The notes beneath the pieces were generated by a model. It did not search any database. It was not told the origin of the DNA and saw nothing but the letters and a program-made list of their open reading frames with translations. The translations under genes and the position numbers were made by a program. This document shows, one piece after another, positions 38,126-50,276 of a DNA stretch of 64,000 nt; within the stretch, counting starts at the first letter, position 1, and each line of letters begins with the position of its first letter. Source of the stretch: Salvelinus alpinus (taxonomy: Eukaryota > Chordata > Actinopteri > Salmoniformes > Salmonidae); contig NC_092091.1 of NCBI RefSeq assembly GCF_045679555.1, positions 93,698,084 through 93,762,083 of the forward strand, read 5' to 3'.

Positions 38126-41100
38126 TACGTTCCAAATGGCACCCTGTACCCTATATAGGGCCCTGGTCTAAAGTAGTGCACTATATAGGGCCCTGGTCTA
38201 AAGTAGTGCACTATATAGGGCCCTGGTCTAAAGTAGTGCACTATATAGGGAATAGGGCCCTGGTCTAAAGTAGTGCACTATATAGGGCCCTGGTCTAAAG
38301 TAGTGCACTATATAGGGCCCTGGTCTAAAGTAGTGCACTATATAGGGCCCTGGTCTAAAGTAGTACCCTATATAGGGCCCTGGTCTAAAGTAGTGCACTA
38401 TATAGGGCCCTGGTCTAAAGTAGTGCACTATATAGGGCCCTGGTCTAAAGTAGTGCACTATATAGGGAATAGGGCCCTGGTCTAAAGTAGTACACTATAT
38501 AGGGCCCTGGTCTAAAGTAGTGCACTATATAGGGCCCTGGTCTAAAGTAGTGCACTATATAGGGAATAGGGCCCTGGTCTAAAGTAGTGCACTATATAGG
38601 GAATAGGGCCCTGGTCTAAAGTAGTGCACTATATAGGGCCCTGGTCTAAAGTAGTGCACTATATAGGGCCCTGGTCTAAAGTAGTGCACTATATAGGGAA
38701 TAGGGCCCTGGTCTAAAGTAGTGCACTATATAGGGCCCTGGTCTAAAGTAGTGCACTATATAGGGAATAGGGCTCTGGTCTAAAGTAGTGCACTATATAG
38801 GGAATAGGGCCCTGGTCTAAAGTAGTGCACTATATAGGGAATAGGGCCCTGGTCTAATGTAGTGCACTATATAGGGCTCTGTTCTAAAGTAGTGCACTAT
38901 ATAGGGAATAGGGCCCTGGTCTAAAGTAGTGCACTATATAGGGAATAGGGCCCTGGTCTAAAGTAGTGCACTATATAGGGAATAGGGCTCTGGTCTAAAG
39001 TAGTGCACTATATAGGGAATAGGGCTCTGGTCTAAAGTAGTGCACTATATAGGGAATAGGGCTCTGGTCTAAAGTGGTGCACTATATAGGGCCCTGGTCT
39101 AAAGTAGTGCACTATATAGGGAATAGGGCCCTGGTCTAAAGTAGTGCACTATATAGGGCTCTGGTCTATAGTAGTGCACAATATAGGGAATAGGGCCCTG
39201 GTCTAAAGTTGTGCACTATATAGGGAATAGGGCTCTGGTCTAAAGTAGTGCACTATATAGGGAATAGGCTCTGGTTACTAGTAGTTCACTATATAGGGAA
39301 TAGGGCTCTGGTCTAAAGTAGTGCACTATATAGGGAATAGGGCTCTGGTCTAAAGTAGTGCACTATATAGGGAATAGGGCCCTGGTCTAAAGTAGTACCC
39401 TATATAGGGCCCTGGTCTAAAGTAGTGCACTATATAGGGCCCTGGTCTAAAGTAGTGCACTATATAGGGCCCTGGTCTAAAGTAGTGCACTATATAGGGA
39501 ATAGGGCCCTGGTCTAAAGTAGTACACTATATAGGGCCCTGGTCTAAAGTAGTGCACTATATAGGGCCCTGGTCTAAAGTAGTGCACTATATAGGGAATA
39601 GGGCCCTGGTCTAAAGTAGTGCACTATATAGGGAATAGGGCCCTGGTCTAAAGTAGTGCACTATATAGGGCCCTGGTCTAAAGTAGTGCACTATATAGGG
39701 CCCTGGTCTAAAGTAGTGCACTATATAGGGAATAGGGCCCTGGTCTAAAGTAGTGCACTATATAGGGCCCTGGTCTAAAGTAGTGCACTATATAGGGAAT
39801 AGGGCTCTGGTCTAAAGTAGTGCACTATATAGGGAATAGGGCCCTGGTCTAAAGTAGTGCACTATATAGGGAATAGGGCCCTGGTCTAATGTAGTGCACT
39901 ATATAGGGCTCTGGTCTAAAGTAGTGCACTATATAGGGAATAGGGCCCTGGTCTAAAGTAGTGCACTATATAGGGAATAGGGCCCTGGTCTAAAGTAGTG
40001 CACTATATAGGGAATAGGGCTCTGGTCTAAAGTAGTGCACTATATAGGGAATAGGGCTCTGGTCTAAAGTAGTGCACTATATAGGGAATAGGGCTCTGGT
40101 CTAAAGTGGTGCACTATATAGGGCCCTGGTCTAAAGTAGTGCACTATATAGGGAATAGGGCCCTGGTCTAAAGTAGTGCACTATATAGGGCTCTGGTCTA
40201 TAGTAGTGCACAATATAGGGAATAGGGCCCTGGTCTAAAGTTGTGCACTATATAGGGAATAGGGCTCTGGTCTAAAGTAGTGCACTATATAGGGAATAGG
40301 CTCTGGTTACTAGTAGTTCACTATATAGGGAATAGGGCTCTGGTCTAAAGTAGTGCACTATATAGGGAATAGGGCCCTGGTCTAAAGTAGTGCACTATAT
40401 AGGGAATAGGGCCCTGGTCTAAAGTAGTACACTATATAGGGCCCTGGTCTAAAGTAGTGCACTATATAGGGAATAGGGCCCTGGTCTAAAGTAGTGCACT
40501 ATATAGGGAATAGGGCCCTGGTCTAAAGTAGTGCACTATATAGGGCCCTGGTCTAAAGTAGTGCACTATATAGGGCCCTGGTCTAAAGTAGTGCACTATA
40601 TAGGGAATAGGGCCCTGGTCTAAAGTAGTGCACTATATAGGGCCCTGGTCTAAAGTAGTGCACTATATAGGGAATAGGGCTCTGGTCTAAAGTAGTGCAC
40701 TATATAGGGAATAGGGCCCTGGTCTAAAGTAGTGCACTATATAGGGAATAGGGCCCTGGTCTAATGTAGTGCACTATATAGGGCTCTGGTCTAAAGTAGT
40801 GCACTATATAGGGAATAGGGCCCTGGTCTAAAGTAGTGCACTATATAGGGAATAGGGCCCTGGTCTAAAGTAGTGCACTATATAGGGAATAGGGCTCTGG
40901 TCTAAAGTAGTGCACTATATAGGGAATAGGGCTCTGGTCTAAAGTAGTGCACTATATAGGGAATAGGGCTCTGGTCTAAAGTGGTGCACTATATAGGGCC
41001 CTGGTCTAAAGTAGTGCACTATATAGGGAATAGGGCCCTGGTCTAAAGTAGTGCACTATATAGGGCTCTGGTCTATAGTAGTGCACAATATAGGGAATAG

Positions 41101-41380
41101 GGCCCTGGTCTAAAGTTGTGCACTATATAGGGAATAGGGCTCTGGTCTAAAGTAGTGCACTATATAGGGAATAGGCTCTGGTTACTAGTAGTTCACTATA
41201 TAGGGAATAGGGCTCTGGTCTAAAGTAGTGCACTATATAGGGAATAGGGCTCTGGTCTAAAGTAGTGCACTATATAGGGAATAGGGCCCTGGTCTAAAGT
41301 TGTGCACTATAATTGGGAATAGGGCTCTGGTCTAAAGTAGTGCACTATATAAGGAATAGTGTGCTATTTTAGGACGCAGC
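38126..41380. mobile_element. inverted-repeat element inflated by a 30/37-bp array
   Basis: The left end CGTTCCAAATGGCACCCTG and the right end ATAGTGTGCTATTTTAGGAC are diverged inverted repeats of a short dispersed element. Between them are about 95 units of GGCCCTGGTCTAAAGTAG plus TGCACTATATA. The 37-bp form adds GGAATAG. A rare variant, CTGGTTACTAGTAGTTC, recurs at 39271, 40303 and 41178 with the same neighbours, so blocks of about 1.03 and 0.88 kb have duplicated. Confidence 0.85.
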
Positions 41381-41500
41381 CTCGGTGTCCTTGTGTAGTT
41401 GAGTTGAAGGGCTTTAGATGAAGAGATGATGACTCTGTTCACTTCCTCCAGGGGAATGTCTGTCCAACGGTCGATATTCCTTCAAATTGACACTAGCGGG

Positions 41501-41580
<80 letters not shown>

Positions 41581-41669
41581 CCGCAAAGAAAAAAGTTAAA
41601 GTCTCAAGAGAATGAAAATAAAGAAATACAGAGAAATAAGAAAGGAAGTAAAAGGAAAGAAAAGAAAAA
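41381..41669. other. spacer with (GT)n
   Basis: Unique sequence 41381-41502, then (GT)n 41503-41578, then an A-rich stretch with GAAAGAAAAGAAAAAGAC that seeds the next array. No gene seen. Confidence 0.5.
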
Positions 41670-42303
41670 GACTGGAGTACCACAGAAAGGTTCTGAGTTA
41701 AAGAAAAGACTGGAGGACCAGAGAAAGGTTCTGAGTTAAAGAGAAGACTGGAGGACCACAGAAAGGTTCTGAGTTAAAGAAAAGACTGGAGGACCAGAGA
41801 AAGGTTCTGAGTTAAAGAGAAGACTGGTGGACCACAGAAAGGTTCTGAGTTAAAGAAAAGACTGGATGACCAGAGAAAGGTTCTGAGTTAAAGAGAAGAC
41901 TGGTGGACCACAGAAAGGTTCTGAGTTAAAGAGAAGACTGGAGGACCAGAGAAAGGTTCTGAGTTAAAGAGAAGACTGGTGGACCACAGAAAGGTTCTGA
42001 GTTAAAGAAAAGACTGGAGGACCAGAGAAAGGTTCTGAGTTAAAGAGAAGACTGGAGGACCACAGAAAGGTTCTGAGTTAAAGAAAAGACTGGAGGACCA
42101 CAGAAAGGTTCTGAGTTAAAGAAAAGACTGGAGGACCACAGAAAGGTTCTGAGTTAAAGAAAAGACTGGAGGACCAGAGAAAGGTTCTGAGTTAAAGAGA
42201 AGACTGGAGGACCACAGAAAGGTTCTGAGTTAAAGAGAAGACTGGAGGACCAGAGAAATGTTCTGAGTTAAAGAAAAGACTGGAGGACCACAGAAAGGTT
42301 CTG
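41670..42303. repeat. 38-bp minisatellite
   Basis: About 16 copies of GACTGGAGGACCACAGAAAG plus GTTCTGAGTTAAAGAAAA. Two variants (CACAGA/CAGAGA and GAAAA/GAGAA) alternate. Confidence 0.93.
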
Positions 42304-42350
42304 AGATTTAGTTAATCACAGTTAGAAGTCACTATTGTCTTAACTTAAAT

Positions 42351-42498
42351 TAAAGAGATATCTGACATATTTCATGATGATCAAGTGATAGTTTTAAATG
42401 AAAGAGATATCTGACATATTTCATGATGATCGAGTGATAATTTTAAATTAAAGAGATATCTGACATATTTCATGATGATCGAGTGATAGCCTAGCCTT
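42351..42498. repeat. 49-bp repeat, three copies
   Basis: AAAGAGATATCTGACATATT and TTCATGATGATCGAGTGATA at 49-base spacing (42352, 42401, 42450). This is a young or arrested array of only three units. Confidence 0.9.
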
Positions 42499-43042
42499 CC
42501 GCTACATGATTGTATCTGGGTTTTCTGTGCTTGATTAAGTAGCCTGTATGACTCTGAGTTTTTATAAGTTGCTGCTAATATGCAAATTCTGCTCTAAAAG
42601 TCTGTATTCCGATTGGTTGTTCCGACCTAACTCACTTCCTGTTCATTGTCCAATTGGATTATGTCATGATGATATGTTGACCTATTGACCCAATCCTGGA
42701 GGTCATGGGGGTGTAGCCAGGTTGGTTTGGCGCCAGGAAAGAACCTCCATTCGGGCTCTAGCTAGGGGCAGCCATTTTGTGTCTGTGTAGATCAGTGGCA
42801 CTTGTTTTAGCGACGCGTGGTCAGTAGGGGAGTGTTAGTGACGCGTGGTCAGTAGGGGAGTGTTCAGGTATAAACCTAAAGGCACCTTATTTAGTCAGCT
42901 GGTGAGTTTCAGGATCTAATGCCTCAGAATCAAGAGAGAGAGAGAGAGAATGTTAAGGATGGGTTCCACGACAGAGTTAGAGTTTAGTAGAACGGACAGA
43001 GACAAGGGCCTACGTCCCTATTGGCACCCTGTTCCCCACGTA
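42499..43042. other. unique spacer
   Basis: Single-copy, with a 26-bp direct repeat (GTGACGCGTGGTCAGTAGGG at about 42811 and 42839). The left end of the TAGTGCAC element family (ACGTCCCTATTGGCACCCTG) sits at 43011-43042 and leads into the next array. Nothing coding is recognised. Confidence 0.45.
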
Positions 43043-45345
43043 GTCCCTTCTAGTGGTTCTAGAATGTCCCTTCTAGTGGTTCTAGAATGTCCCTTCTAGT
43101 GGTTCTAGAATGTCCCTTCCAGTGGTTCTAGAATGTCCCTTCTAGTGGTTCTAGAATGTCTCTTCTAGTGGTTCTAGAATGTCCCTTCTAGTGGTTCTAG
43201 AATGTCCCTTCTAGTGGTTCTAGAATGTCCCTTCTAGTGGTTCTGGAATGTCTAGTGGTTCTAGAATGTCCAGTGGTTGTAGAATGTCTAGTGGTTGTAG
43301 AATGTCTAGTGGTTCTAGAATGTCTAGTGGTTCTAGAATGTCCAGTGGTTGTAGAATGTCTAGTGGTTGTAGAATGTCTAGCGGTTGTAGAATGTCTAGT
43401 GGTTCTAGAATGTCTAGTGGTTCTAGAATGTCTAGAGGTTATAGAATGTCTAGATGTTATAGAATGTCTAATGGTTTTAGAATGTCCCTTCTAGTGGTTC
43501 TAGAATGTCCCTTCTAGTGGTTCTAGAATGTCCCTTCTAGTGGTTCTGGAATGTCTAGTGGTTCTAGAATGTCCCTTCTAGTGGTTCTAGAATGTCCCTT
43601 CTAGTGGTTCTGGAATGTCTAGTGGTTCTAGAATGTCCCTTCTAGTGGTTCTGGAATGTCTAGTGGTTCTAGAATGTCTCTTCTAGTGGTTCTAGAATGT
43701 CCCTTCTAGTGGTTCTGGAATGTCTAGTGGTTCTGGAATGTTTAGTGGTTGTAGAATGTCTAGAGGTTCTAGAATGTCTAGAGGTTGTAGAATGTCTAGT
43801 GGTTCCAGAATGTCTAGTGGTTTCAGAATGTCTAGTGGTTCCAGAATGTCTAGTGGTTTCAGAATGTCTAGTGGTTCTAGAATGTTTAGTGGTTCCAGAA
43901 TGTCTAGTGGTTTCAGAATGTCTAGTGGTTCTAGAATGTCTAGTGGTTCCAGAATGTCTAGTGGTTTCAGAATGTCTAGTGGTTCTAGAATGTCTAGTGG
44001 TTCTAGAATGTCTAGTGGTCCTAGAATGTCTAGAGTGGTTCCAGAATGTCTAGTGGTTTCAGAATGTCTTGTGGTTCTAGAATGTCTAGTGGTTCTAGAA
44101 CGTCTAGTGGTTCTAGAATGTCTAGTGGTTCCAGAATGTCTAGTGGTTTCAGAATGTCTAGTGCTTCTAGAATGTCTAGTGGTTCCAGAATGTCTAGTGG
44201 TTCTAGAATGTCTAGAGGTTATAGAATGTCTAGATGTTATAGAATGTCTAATGGTTTTAGAATGTCCCTTCTAGTGGTTCTAGAATGTCCCTTCTAGTGG
44301 TTCTAGAATGTCCCTTCTAGTGGTTCTGGAATGTCTAGTGGTTCTAGAATGTCTCTTCTAGTGGTTCTAGAATGTCCCTTCTAGTGGTTCTGGAATGTCT
44401 AGTGGTTCTGGAATGTCTAGTGGTTGTAGAATGTCTAGAGGTTCTAGAATGTCTAGAGGTTGTAGAATGTCTAGTGGTTCCAGAATGTCTAGTGGTTTCA
44501 GAATGTCTAGTGGTTCCAGAATGTCTAGTGGTTTCAGAATGTCTAGTGGTTCTAGAATGTTTAGTGGTTCCAGAATGTCTAGTGGTTTCAGAATGTCTAG
44601 TGGTTCTAGAATGTCTAGTGGTTCCAGAATGTCTAGTGGTTTCAGAATGTCTAGTGGTTCTAGAATGTCTAGTGGTTCTAGAATGTCTAGTGGTCCTAGA
44701 ATGTCTAGAGTGGTTCCAGAATGTCTAGTGGTTTCAGAATGTCTTGTGGTTCTAGAATGTCTAGTGGTTCTAGAACGTCTAGTGGTTCTAGAATGTCTAG
44801 TGGTTCCAGAATGTCTAGTGGTTTCAGAATGTCTAGTGCTTCTAGAATGTCTAGTGGTTCCAGAATGTCTAGTGGTTCCAGAATGTCTAGTGGTTCTAGA
44901 ATGTCTAGTGGTTCTAGAATGTCTAGTGGTTCTAGAATGTCTAGTGGTTCTAGAATGTCTAGTGGTTCCAGAATGTCTAGTGGTTCCAGAATGTCTAGTG
45001 GTTTCAGAATGTCTAGTGGTTTCAGAATGTCTAGTGGTTCTAGAATGTCCAGTGCTTCTAGAATGTCCAGTGCTTCTAGAATGTCCAGTGCTTCTAGAAT
45101 GTCTAGTGGTTCCAGAATGTCTAGTGGTTCCAGAATGTCTAGTGGTTTCAGAATGTCTAGTGGTTTCAGAATGTCTAGTGGTTCTAGAATGTCCAGTGCT
45201 TCTAGAATGTCTAGTGGTTCCAGAATGTCTAGTGGTTTCAGAATGTCTAGTGGTTTCAGAATGTCTAGTGGTTCCAGAATGTCTAGTGGTTCCAGAATGT
45301 CTAGTGGTTCTAGAATGTCTCGTGGTTCTAGAATGTCCGTTCTAG
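43043..45345. repeat. 18/23-bp minisatellite with 675-bp duplication
   Basis: Over 110 units based on TCTAGTGGTTCTAGAATG (18 bp), with a 23-bp form adding CCCT. The block beginning near 43672 recurs 675 bases later, near 44347, with the same order of point variants (GTTGTAG, GTTCCAG, GTTTCAG, GTCCTAGA). Codon-length units leave several frames open for up to 316 codons. These are not genes. Confidence 0.95.
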
Positions 45346-46528
45346 TAAAGCTAACTCCACAGGGTTGACCCATATCGAGGCGAACCATGGGGTTTAGAGG
45401 TGCATACAAAACAACTGTAATAAGGTCTACAGACGTGTAAGTGAAGGATTTCTTTTCTATCGCTATTTATCTTACAACAGAGATTAAAACAACAGTTTGT
45501 TCCGTAGCTTTCCGTAGCTATACCATATATATATGTATATCTTTCTGTTCAGTTTTGGTTCCTTCCAACCAGGCAGCTACAACTACATTGTAGCATCCAC
45601 ACACTACGTTCACACACACACACACACGCACACGCACACGCACACGCACACGCACGCAGAGAGTATCCAAAACAACAACAAGTCACTCTCAGACAAAGGC
45701 TAAAAACTACACACCTTTTAATTCTCTTTTTTTCTTTTTTTCTTTGTTTGTTTGTTTGTTTGTCACTAAAATCTAAATGTTTAAATATCATGAATATTTC
45801 AAAATCGAATATTGATATCTAGACTTTATTTAAAGTCCTTTTTTATTAAGTGTTTAATATACACATCTCATACAGACGGCCGGTACGGGAGAAATGGCAC
45901 TAAGGCTAGAACCTGCTCTTAACCACAGATCTGGGATCAGTTTATCCTCCCCCCAGGTCCTTAACCATTAGAGGAGGAGGGGGGGATATATAACTGACCT
46001 GAGATCAGTGACTAGGGAACAGTTCCCTGCATACTGGTCAGCGTATCAGTAAAGACCTAACTCATGCATTGTCACAGCGCAGAACACATAGAGGAGGAAA
46101 GGGGGGGGGGGGAATTAAACAAAAGGCTTTGGTTTATTCTCCCCACTGAAGAACGAGCGGCTAATGGAAGACAAGCACTAAGAAGGAGAAGGAGAAGAAG
46201 AAGTCAAAATGGCGTCTATATGAAGGTGATTTGGGTCACTTTGTGCTTCTTGTCGTTAGTCAGCCACACCACTGAGGGGGGGCACCACTATCTTTGGGGA
46301 TTTTGGAGAGAGAGAGAGAGAGAGAGAGGAAGGGGAGTGGCCACCATTGCTACTTCCTGGTTACTCATTAGCATATTCAGGATGTGGGAAAATAATGGAA
46401 ATCACCTCTAAAAACGGAACAACGGAGCCGTAATTATAGTCACTTTTGAGTGCAGCGAAAAGAGATTTAAATATATTACTCTCTCTCTCTTTATATATAT
46501 ATATATCTCTCTTATTCACCAGAAACTC

Positions 46529-46530
<2 letters not shown>
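45346..46530. other. unique region, possibly pax5 3' UTR
   Basis: Mostly single-copy. It holds a (CACACG)n patch at 45610-45660, poly(G) near 46100, and at 45926-46012 a short dispersed element (CAGATCTGGGATCAG to CCTGAGATCAGTG). That is the same family as the element hosting the melk UTR array. Minus-strand AATAAA motifs lie at about 45826 and 45842. No coding exon is recognised. Confidence 0.45.
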
Positions 46531-46814
<284 letters not shown>

Positions 46815-47440
46815 GTCCTTCCTCCCAAAGTGGGCACTTTCTTCACTTCCCTTCACTGAGTTCAAAGGAAATGACTGGTATAACAAAACAATAAAAAAAA
46901 AGCCTCTACCAATCCAATGGTTTTTAGATTTGTGGGAGGGTAGTGAACGAGTGTACACTTCAGGAGAAAGGAGATACTATTTGGGATTCACTCCCTCTAT
47001 GTTGTACTCATCAGGCTGTAATGTGGAGGCTGTTCAGCTCCATCTCTCCAGGTCTCTTAAACTCTGCTGGGTGTCAAGTCTCCCGAGCTACTAGTTCATT
47101 GATTCATTGATTAATAATGTCAGTGATTGACCAGACAGTCTAGTTACCTGGTGTCCCCAGGTCTGAATCAGTCCCTGGTCAGAGGGACAGGATGACAACC
47201 AGGAGAGCTCTGGACTACAGTCGAATAGTCCCGGTGTATATACCAATAATCTGATCTGGGATCAGCTTGCCCTCCCCAGATCCTAACCCTGTCCATTAGG
47301 TGGTAACATGTCCAATCTGACCTGGGTTCAGTCTCTGTGGGTACATCCATCCTGTTCATAACAGGTGCAATAGCAATAGCTCAGTGTCTCAGCTCAGCAG
47401 GGATTGGTCGGCTCGAGTGTCAATCAAAGCGTGCAGTCGG
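46815..47440. other. unique region next to pax5 terminal exon
   Basis: Single-copy apart from a dispersed element copy at 47248-47335 (CTGATCTGGGATCAGCTTG to CTGACCTGGGTTCAG). It probably lies in the pax5 3' UTR. No other gene seen. Confidence 0.4.
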
Positions 47441-47469
47441 GAGTTTACTGATATAAAGCAGATCTTCCT

Positions 47470-47695
47470 CCTCTACGTCCTCTCCCCTCCTCCTTCCTGT
47501 TTCTCCTCCTCGTCCTCCTCTTCCTCTTCATCCACTTCCTCCTCCTCTCCTTCCTCCTTCCTGTTTCTCCTCCTCGTCCTCCTCTTCCTCTTCATTCACT
47601 TCCTCCTCCTCCTCTCCTTCCTCCTTCCTGTTTCTCCTCCTCATCCTCCTCCTCCTCATCCTCCTCTTCCTCCTCTTCTGTCAGTAGGCAGGCTA
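47470..47695. repeat. CTC-rich pyrimidine repeat
   Basis: Three imperfect copies of a 75-80 bp pyrimidine block with TCCTTCCTGTTTCTCCTCC and TCTTCCTCTTCA. On the pax5 RNA strand it is purine-rich (GAGGAGGAA), 80-300 nt past the stop codon. Confidence 0.85.
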
Positions 47696-47771
47696 ATATT
47701 GGACAGTGCTGGTGCTATCTCTCTTTTCTTCCTCCTCTTCCTCATCCTCCTCTTCGTCGTTTGGGGCGGGG

Positions 47772-47854
47772 TCAGTGGCGGTCGTAGGCGGAGGCAGATG
47801 CCGTGGCAGCCGGTCCCGCCCCTCGCGATGCCGCGCTGTAGTAGTACGGCGACC
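47772..47854 (-). CDS. pax5: pax5 terminal coding exon
   Basis: The acceptor GTGTGTGTAG is followed by 83 nt that complete the split glycine codon of the exon at 61912-61998. The peptide is SPYYYSAASRGAG, an alanine-rich run, then AYDRH and TGA. This is the conserved C terminus of PAX5 as I remember it (human ends SPYYYSAAARGAA...AYDRH). It belongs to the inhibitory/transactivation tail of the B-lineage paired-box transcription factor, which acts in the nucleus. The alanine-rich segment here is slightly expanded. The paired domain and octapeptide exons lie beyond the right edge. PAX2 and PAX8 tails are similar, but melk synteny favours pax5. Confidence 0.93.
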
Positions 47855-47970
<116 letters not shown>

Positions 47971-48112
47971 CTGGGTGAGAGCAGCGCTGCTAATCCCCTG
48001 TGACAAACACTCCCCTCGTGGATACCTGTCCCTGTCATATCCATCAATCACACACTGACACCTCCCTCCCCTGTACCTCTACCTGTCAGCCTGTCAGCCT
48101 GTCAGCCTCATC

Positions 48113-48180
<68 letters not shown>

Positions 48181-48181
48181 G
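48113..48181. repeat. (CTGT)n microsatellite
   Basis: About 17 copies of CTGT, located 38 bases downstream (in pax5 orientation) of the candidate cassette-exon donor. It is the same motif as one arm of the inverted microsatellite at 46.6 kb. Confidence 0.95.
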
Positions 48182-48218
48182 CAGTCTGCAATCCCCCCCC
48201 AAAAAAATGTAATCCTAC

Positions 48219-48308
48219 CTTGCATCTGTCCCGTCTGGCTGGCGGTGAAGAGCCCAGAAGAACAGCCAATCTCCGTCCCCAGCAGAGACCCATAGTCCTG
48301 TTGGAACA
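48219..48308 (-). CDS. pax5: candidate pax5 cassette exon (90 nt)
   Basis: On the minus strand a pyrimidine-rich acceptor (CTCTCTCTCAG) and a GTAGGA donor bound 90 nt that start and end in phase 1. It therefore fits between the penultimate (61912-61998) and terminal (47772-47854) exons without changing frame. In that frame it is open and encodes FQQDYGSLLGTEIGC followed by a serine/glutamine-rich stretch ending TGQMQ. The other two frames are also open, so openness alone is weak evidence. Exact phase match at both ends and good splice sites are the support. I do not recall this segment in mammalian PAX5. It may be a fish-specific alternative exon or an unused exon-like sequence. Confidence 0.5.
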
Positions 48309-49775
48309 CTGAGAGAGAGGACACCACTACAGGTTAATAACATCTCACCCCTGACCTCTGACCCCTGACCTACCATAGTCCTGTTGGAACACTGAGAGAG
48401 AGAGGACATCACTACAGGTTAATAACCTCTGACCCCTGACCTACCATAGTCCTGTTGGAACACTGAGAGAGAGGACATCACTACAGGTTAATAACCTCTG
48501 ACCCCTGACCTCCCATAGTCCTGTTGGAACACTGAGAGAGAGAGGACATCACTACAGGTTAATAACCTCTGACCCCTGACCTCTGACCCCTGACCTCCCA
48601 TAGTCCTGTTGGAACACTGAGAGAGAGAGGACATCACTACAGGTTAATAACCTCTGACCCCTGACCTCTGACCCTTGACCTCCCATAGTCCTGTTGGAAC
48701 ACTGAGAGAGAGAGGACATCACTACAGGTTAATAACCTCTGACCCCTGACCTCTGACCCCTGACCTCCCATAGTCCTGTTGGAACACTGAGAGAGAGAGG
48801 ACATCACTACAGGTTAATAACCTCTGACCCCTGACCTCCCATAGTCCTGTTGGAACACTGAGAGAGAGAGGACATCACTACAGGTTAATAACCTCTGACC
48901 CCTGACCTCCCATAGTCCTGTTGGAACACTGAGAGAGAGAGGACATCACTACAGGTTAATAACCTCTGACCCCTGACCTCCCATAGTCCTGTTGGAACAC
49001 TGAGAGAGAGAGGACATCACTACAGGTTAATAACCTCTGACCCCTGACCTCTGACCCCTGACCTCCCATAGTCCTGTTGGAACACTGAGAGAGAGAGGAC
49101 ATCACTACAGGTTAATAACCTCTGACCCCTGACCTCCCATAGTCCTGTTGGAACACTGAGAGAGAGAGGACATCACTACAGGTTAATAACCTCTGACCCC
49201 TGACCTCTGACCCCTGACCTCCCATAGTCCTGTTGGAACACTGAGAGAGAGAGGACATCACTACAGGTTAATAACCTCTGACCCCTGACCTCTGACCCTT
49301 GACCTCCCATAGTCCTGTTGGAACACTGAGAGAGAGAGGACATCACTACAGGTGAATAACCTCTGACCCCTGACCTACCATAGTCCTGTTGGAACACTGA
49401 GAGAGAGAGGACATCACTACAGGTTAATAACCTCTGACCCCTGACCTCCCATAGTCCTGTTGGAACACTGAGAGAGAGAGGACATCACTGCAGGTTAATA
49501 ACCTCTAAAACCCTGACCTCTGACCCCTGACCTCCCATAGTCCTGTTGGAACACTGAGAGAGAGGACATCACTACAGGTTAATAACCTCTGACCCCTGAC
49601 CTCTGACCCCTGACCTCCCATAGTCCTGTTGGAACACTGAGAGAGAGAGGACATCACTACAGGTTAATAACCTCTGACCCCTGACCTCCCATAGTCCTGT
49701 TGGAACACTGAGAGAGAGAGGACATCACTACAGGTGAATAACCTCTAAAACCCTGACCTCTGACCCCTGACCTTT
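48297..49775 (-). repeat. 71/87-bp array of the cassette-exon acceptor
   Basis: Nineteen copies (the exon edge itself plus eighteen upstream) of CTCTCTCTCAG followed by TGTTCCAACAGGACTATGG on the minus strand. They are separated by AGGTCAGGGGTCAGAGG, optionally duplicated by about 14-16 bases, then TTATTAACCTGTAGTGATG. In the pax5 frame each decoy reads V-F-Q-Q-D-Y-G and then meets TAA. Confidence 0.95.
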
Positions 49776-50276
49776 CATCTCTGACACAGACACAACCGTA
49801 AGGTTAGTTAGAGAACTCAACGTTGTCGTAAGTCCTCAATAATGGCGTCTGCGAAAGCACAGGCGCAAGCGGCCGTTGAGGCCTTCTCCTCCATTTCGAA
49901 GTAGTTAATTTTCTTCTTCTTCTTCTTTTGTATTTGAAAAAGAGGCTCAATCTAATAATGGTGATTTACTGCCACATCCAGGGCTGAAGTCCTGCACTAT
50001 ATATTGTGGGGCATTAATTTATTGTGGCCACTAGATGGCGGTAAACAGTTTAAAACCATTAACAAACCATAGCATCCTATTAGAAGAAGATGAAGACATT
50101 GCTCTGCTCATAAGACTGATCGCTCCCAAACCTCCCCATAGGAATTCTCCACCCGGGTCGACTACTTTAAAATGGTGGAAGCCGTCAAAGTCCACGTAAC
50201 AACAACAACAAAAACAAAACAAAAAACGGGTTCTATCCCCAAGTCATCTAATTATCTCTATGGACACAACACTACA
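49776..50276. other. unique island inside pax5 intron
   Basis: About 500 single-copy bases between two arrays, including GGCGCAAGCGGCCGTTGAGG, a (TTC)n patch and CACTAGATGGCGGTAAACAG. No exon bounded by splice sites in the pax5 frame is evident. A degraded repeat cannot be excluded. Confidence 0.4.

Noticed and set aside
43225-45409. Open frames with LVVLEC, RMSSGS or LDILEP repeats
   Set aside because: 18-bp and 23-bp unit translations on both strands, with no non-repeat sequence.
46064-46411. Open frame of 115 codons in unique DNA
   Set aside because: Crosses poly(G) and (GA)n, and no domain or splice support.
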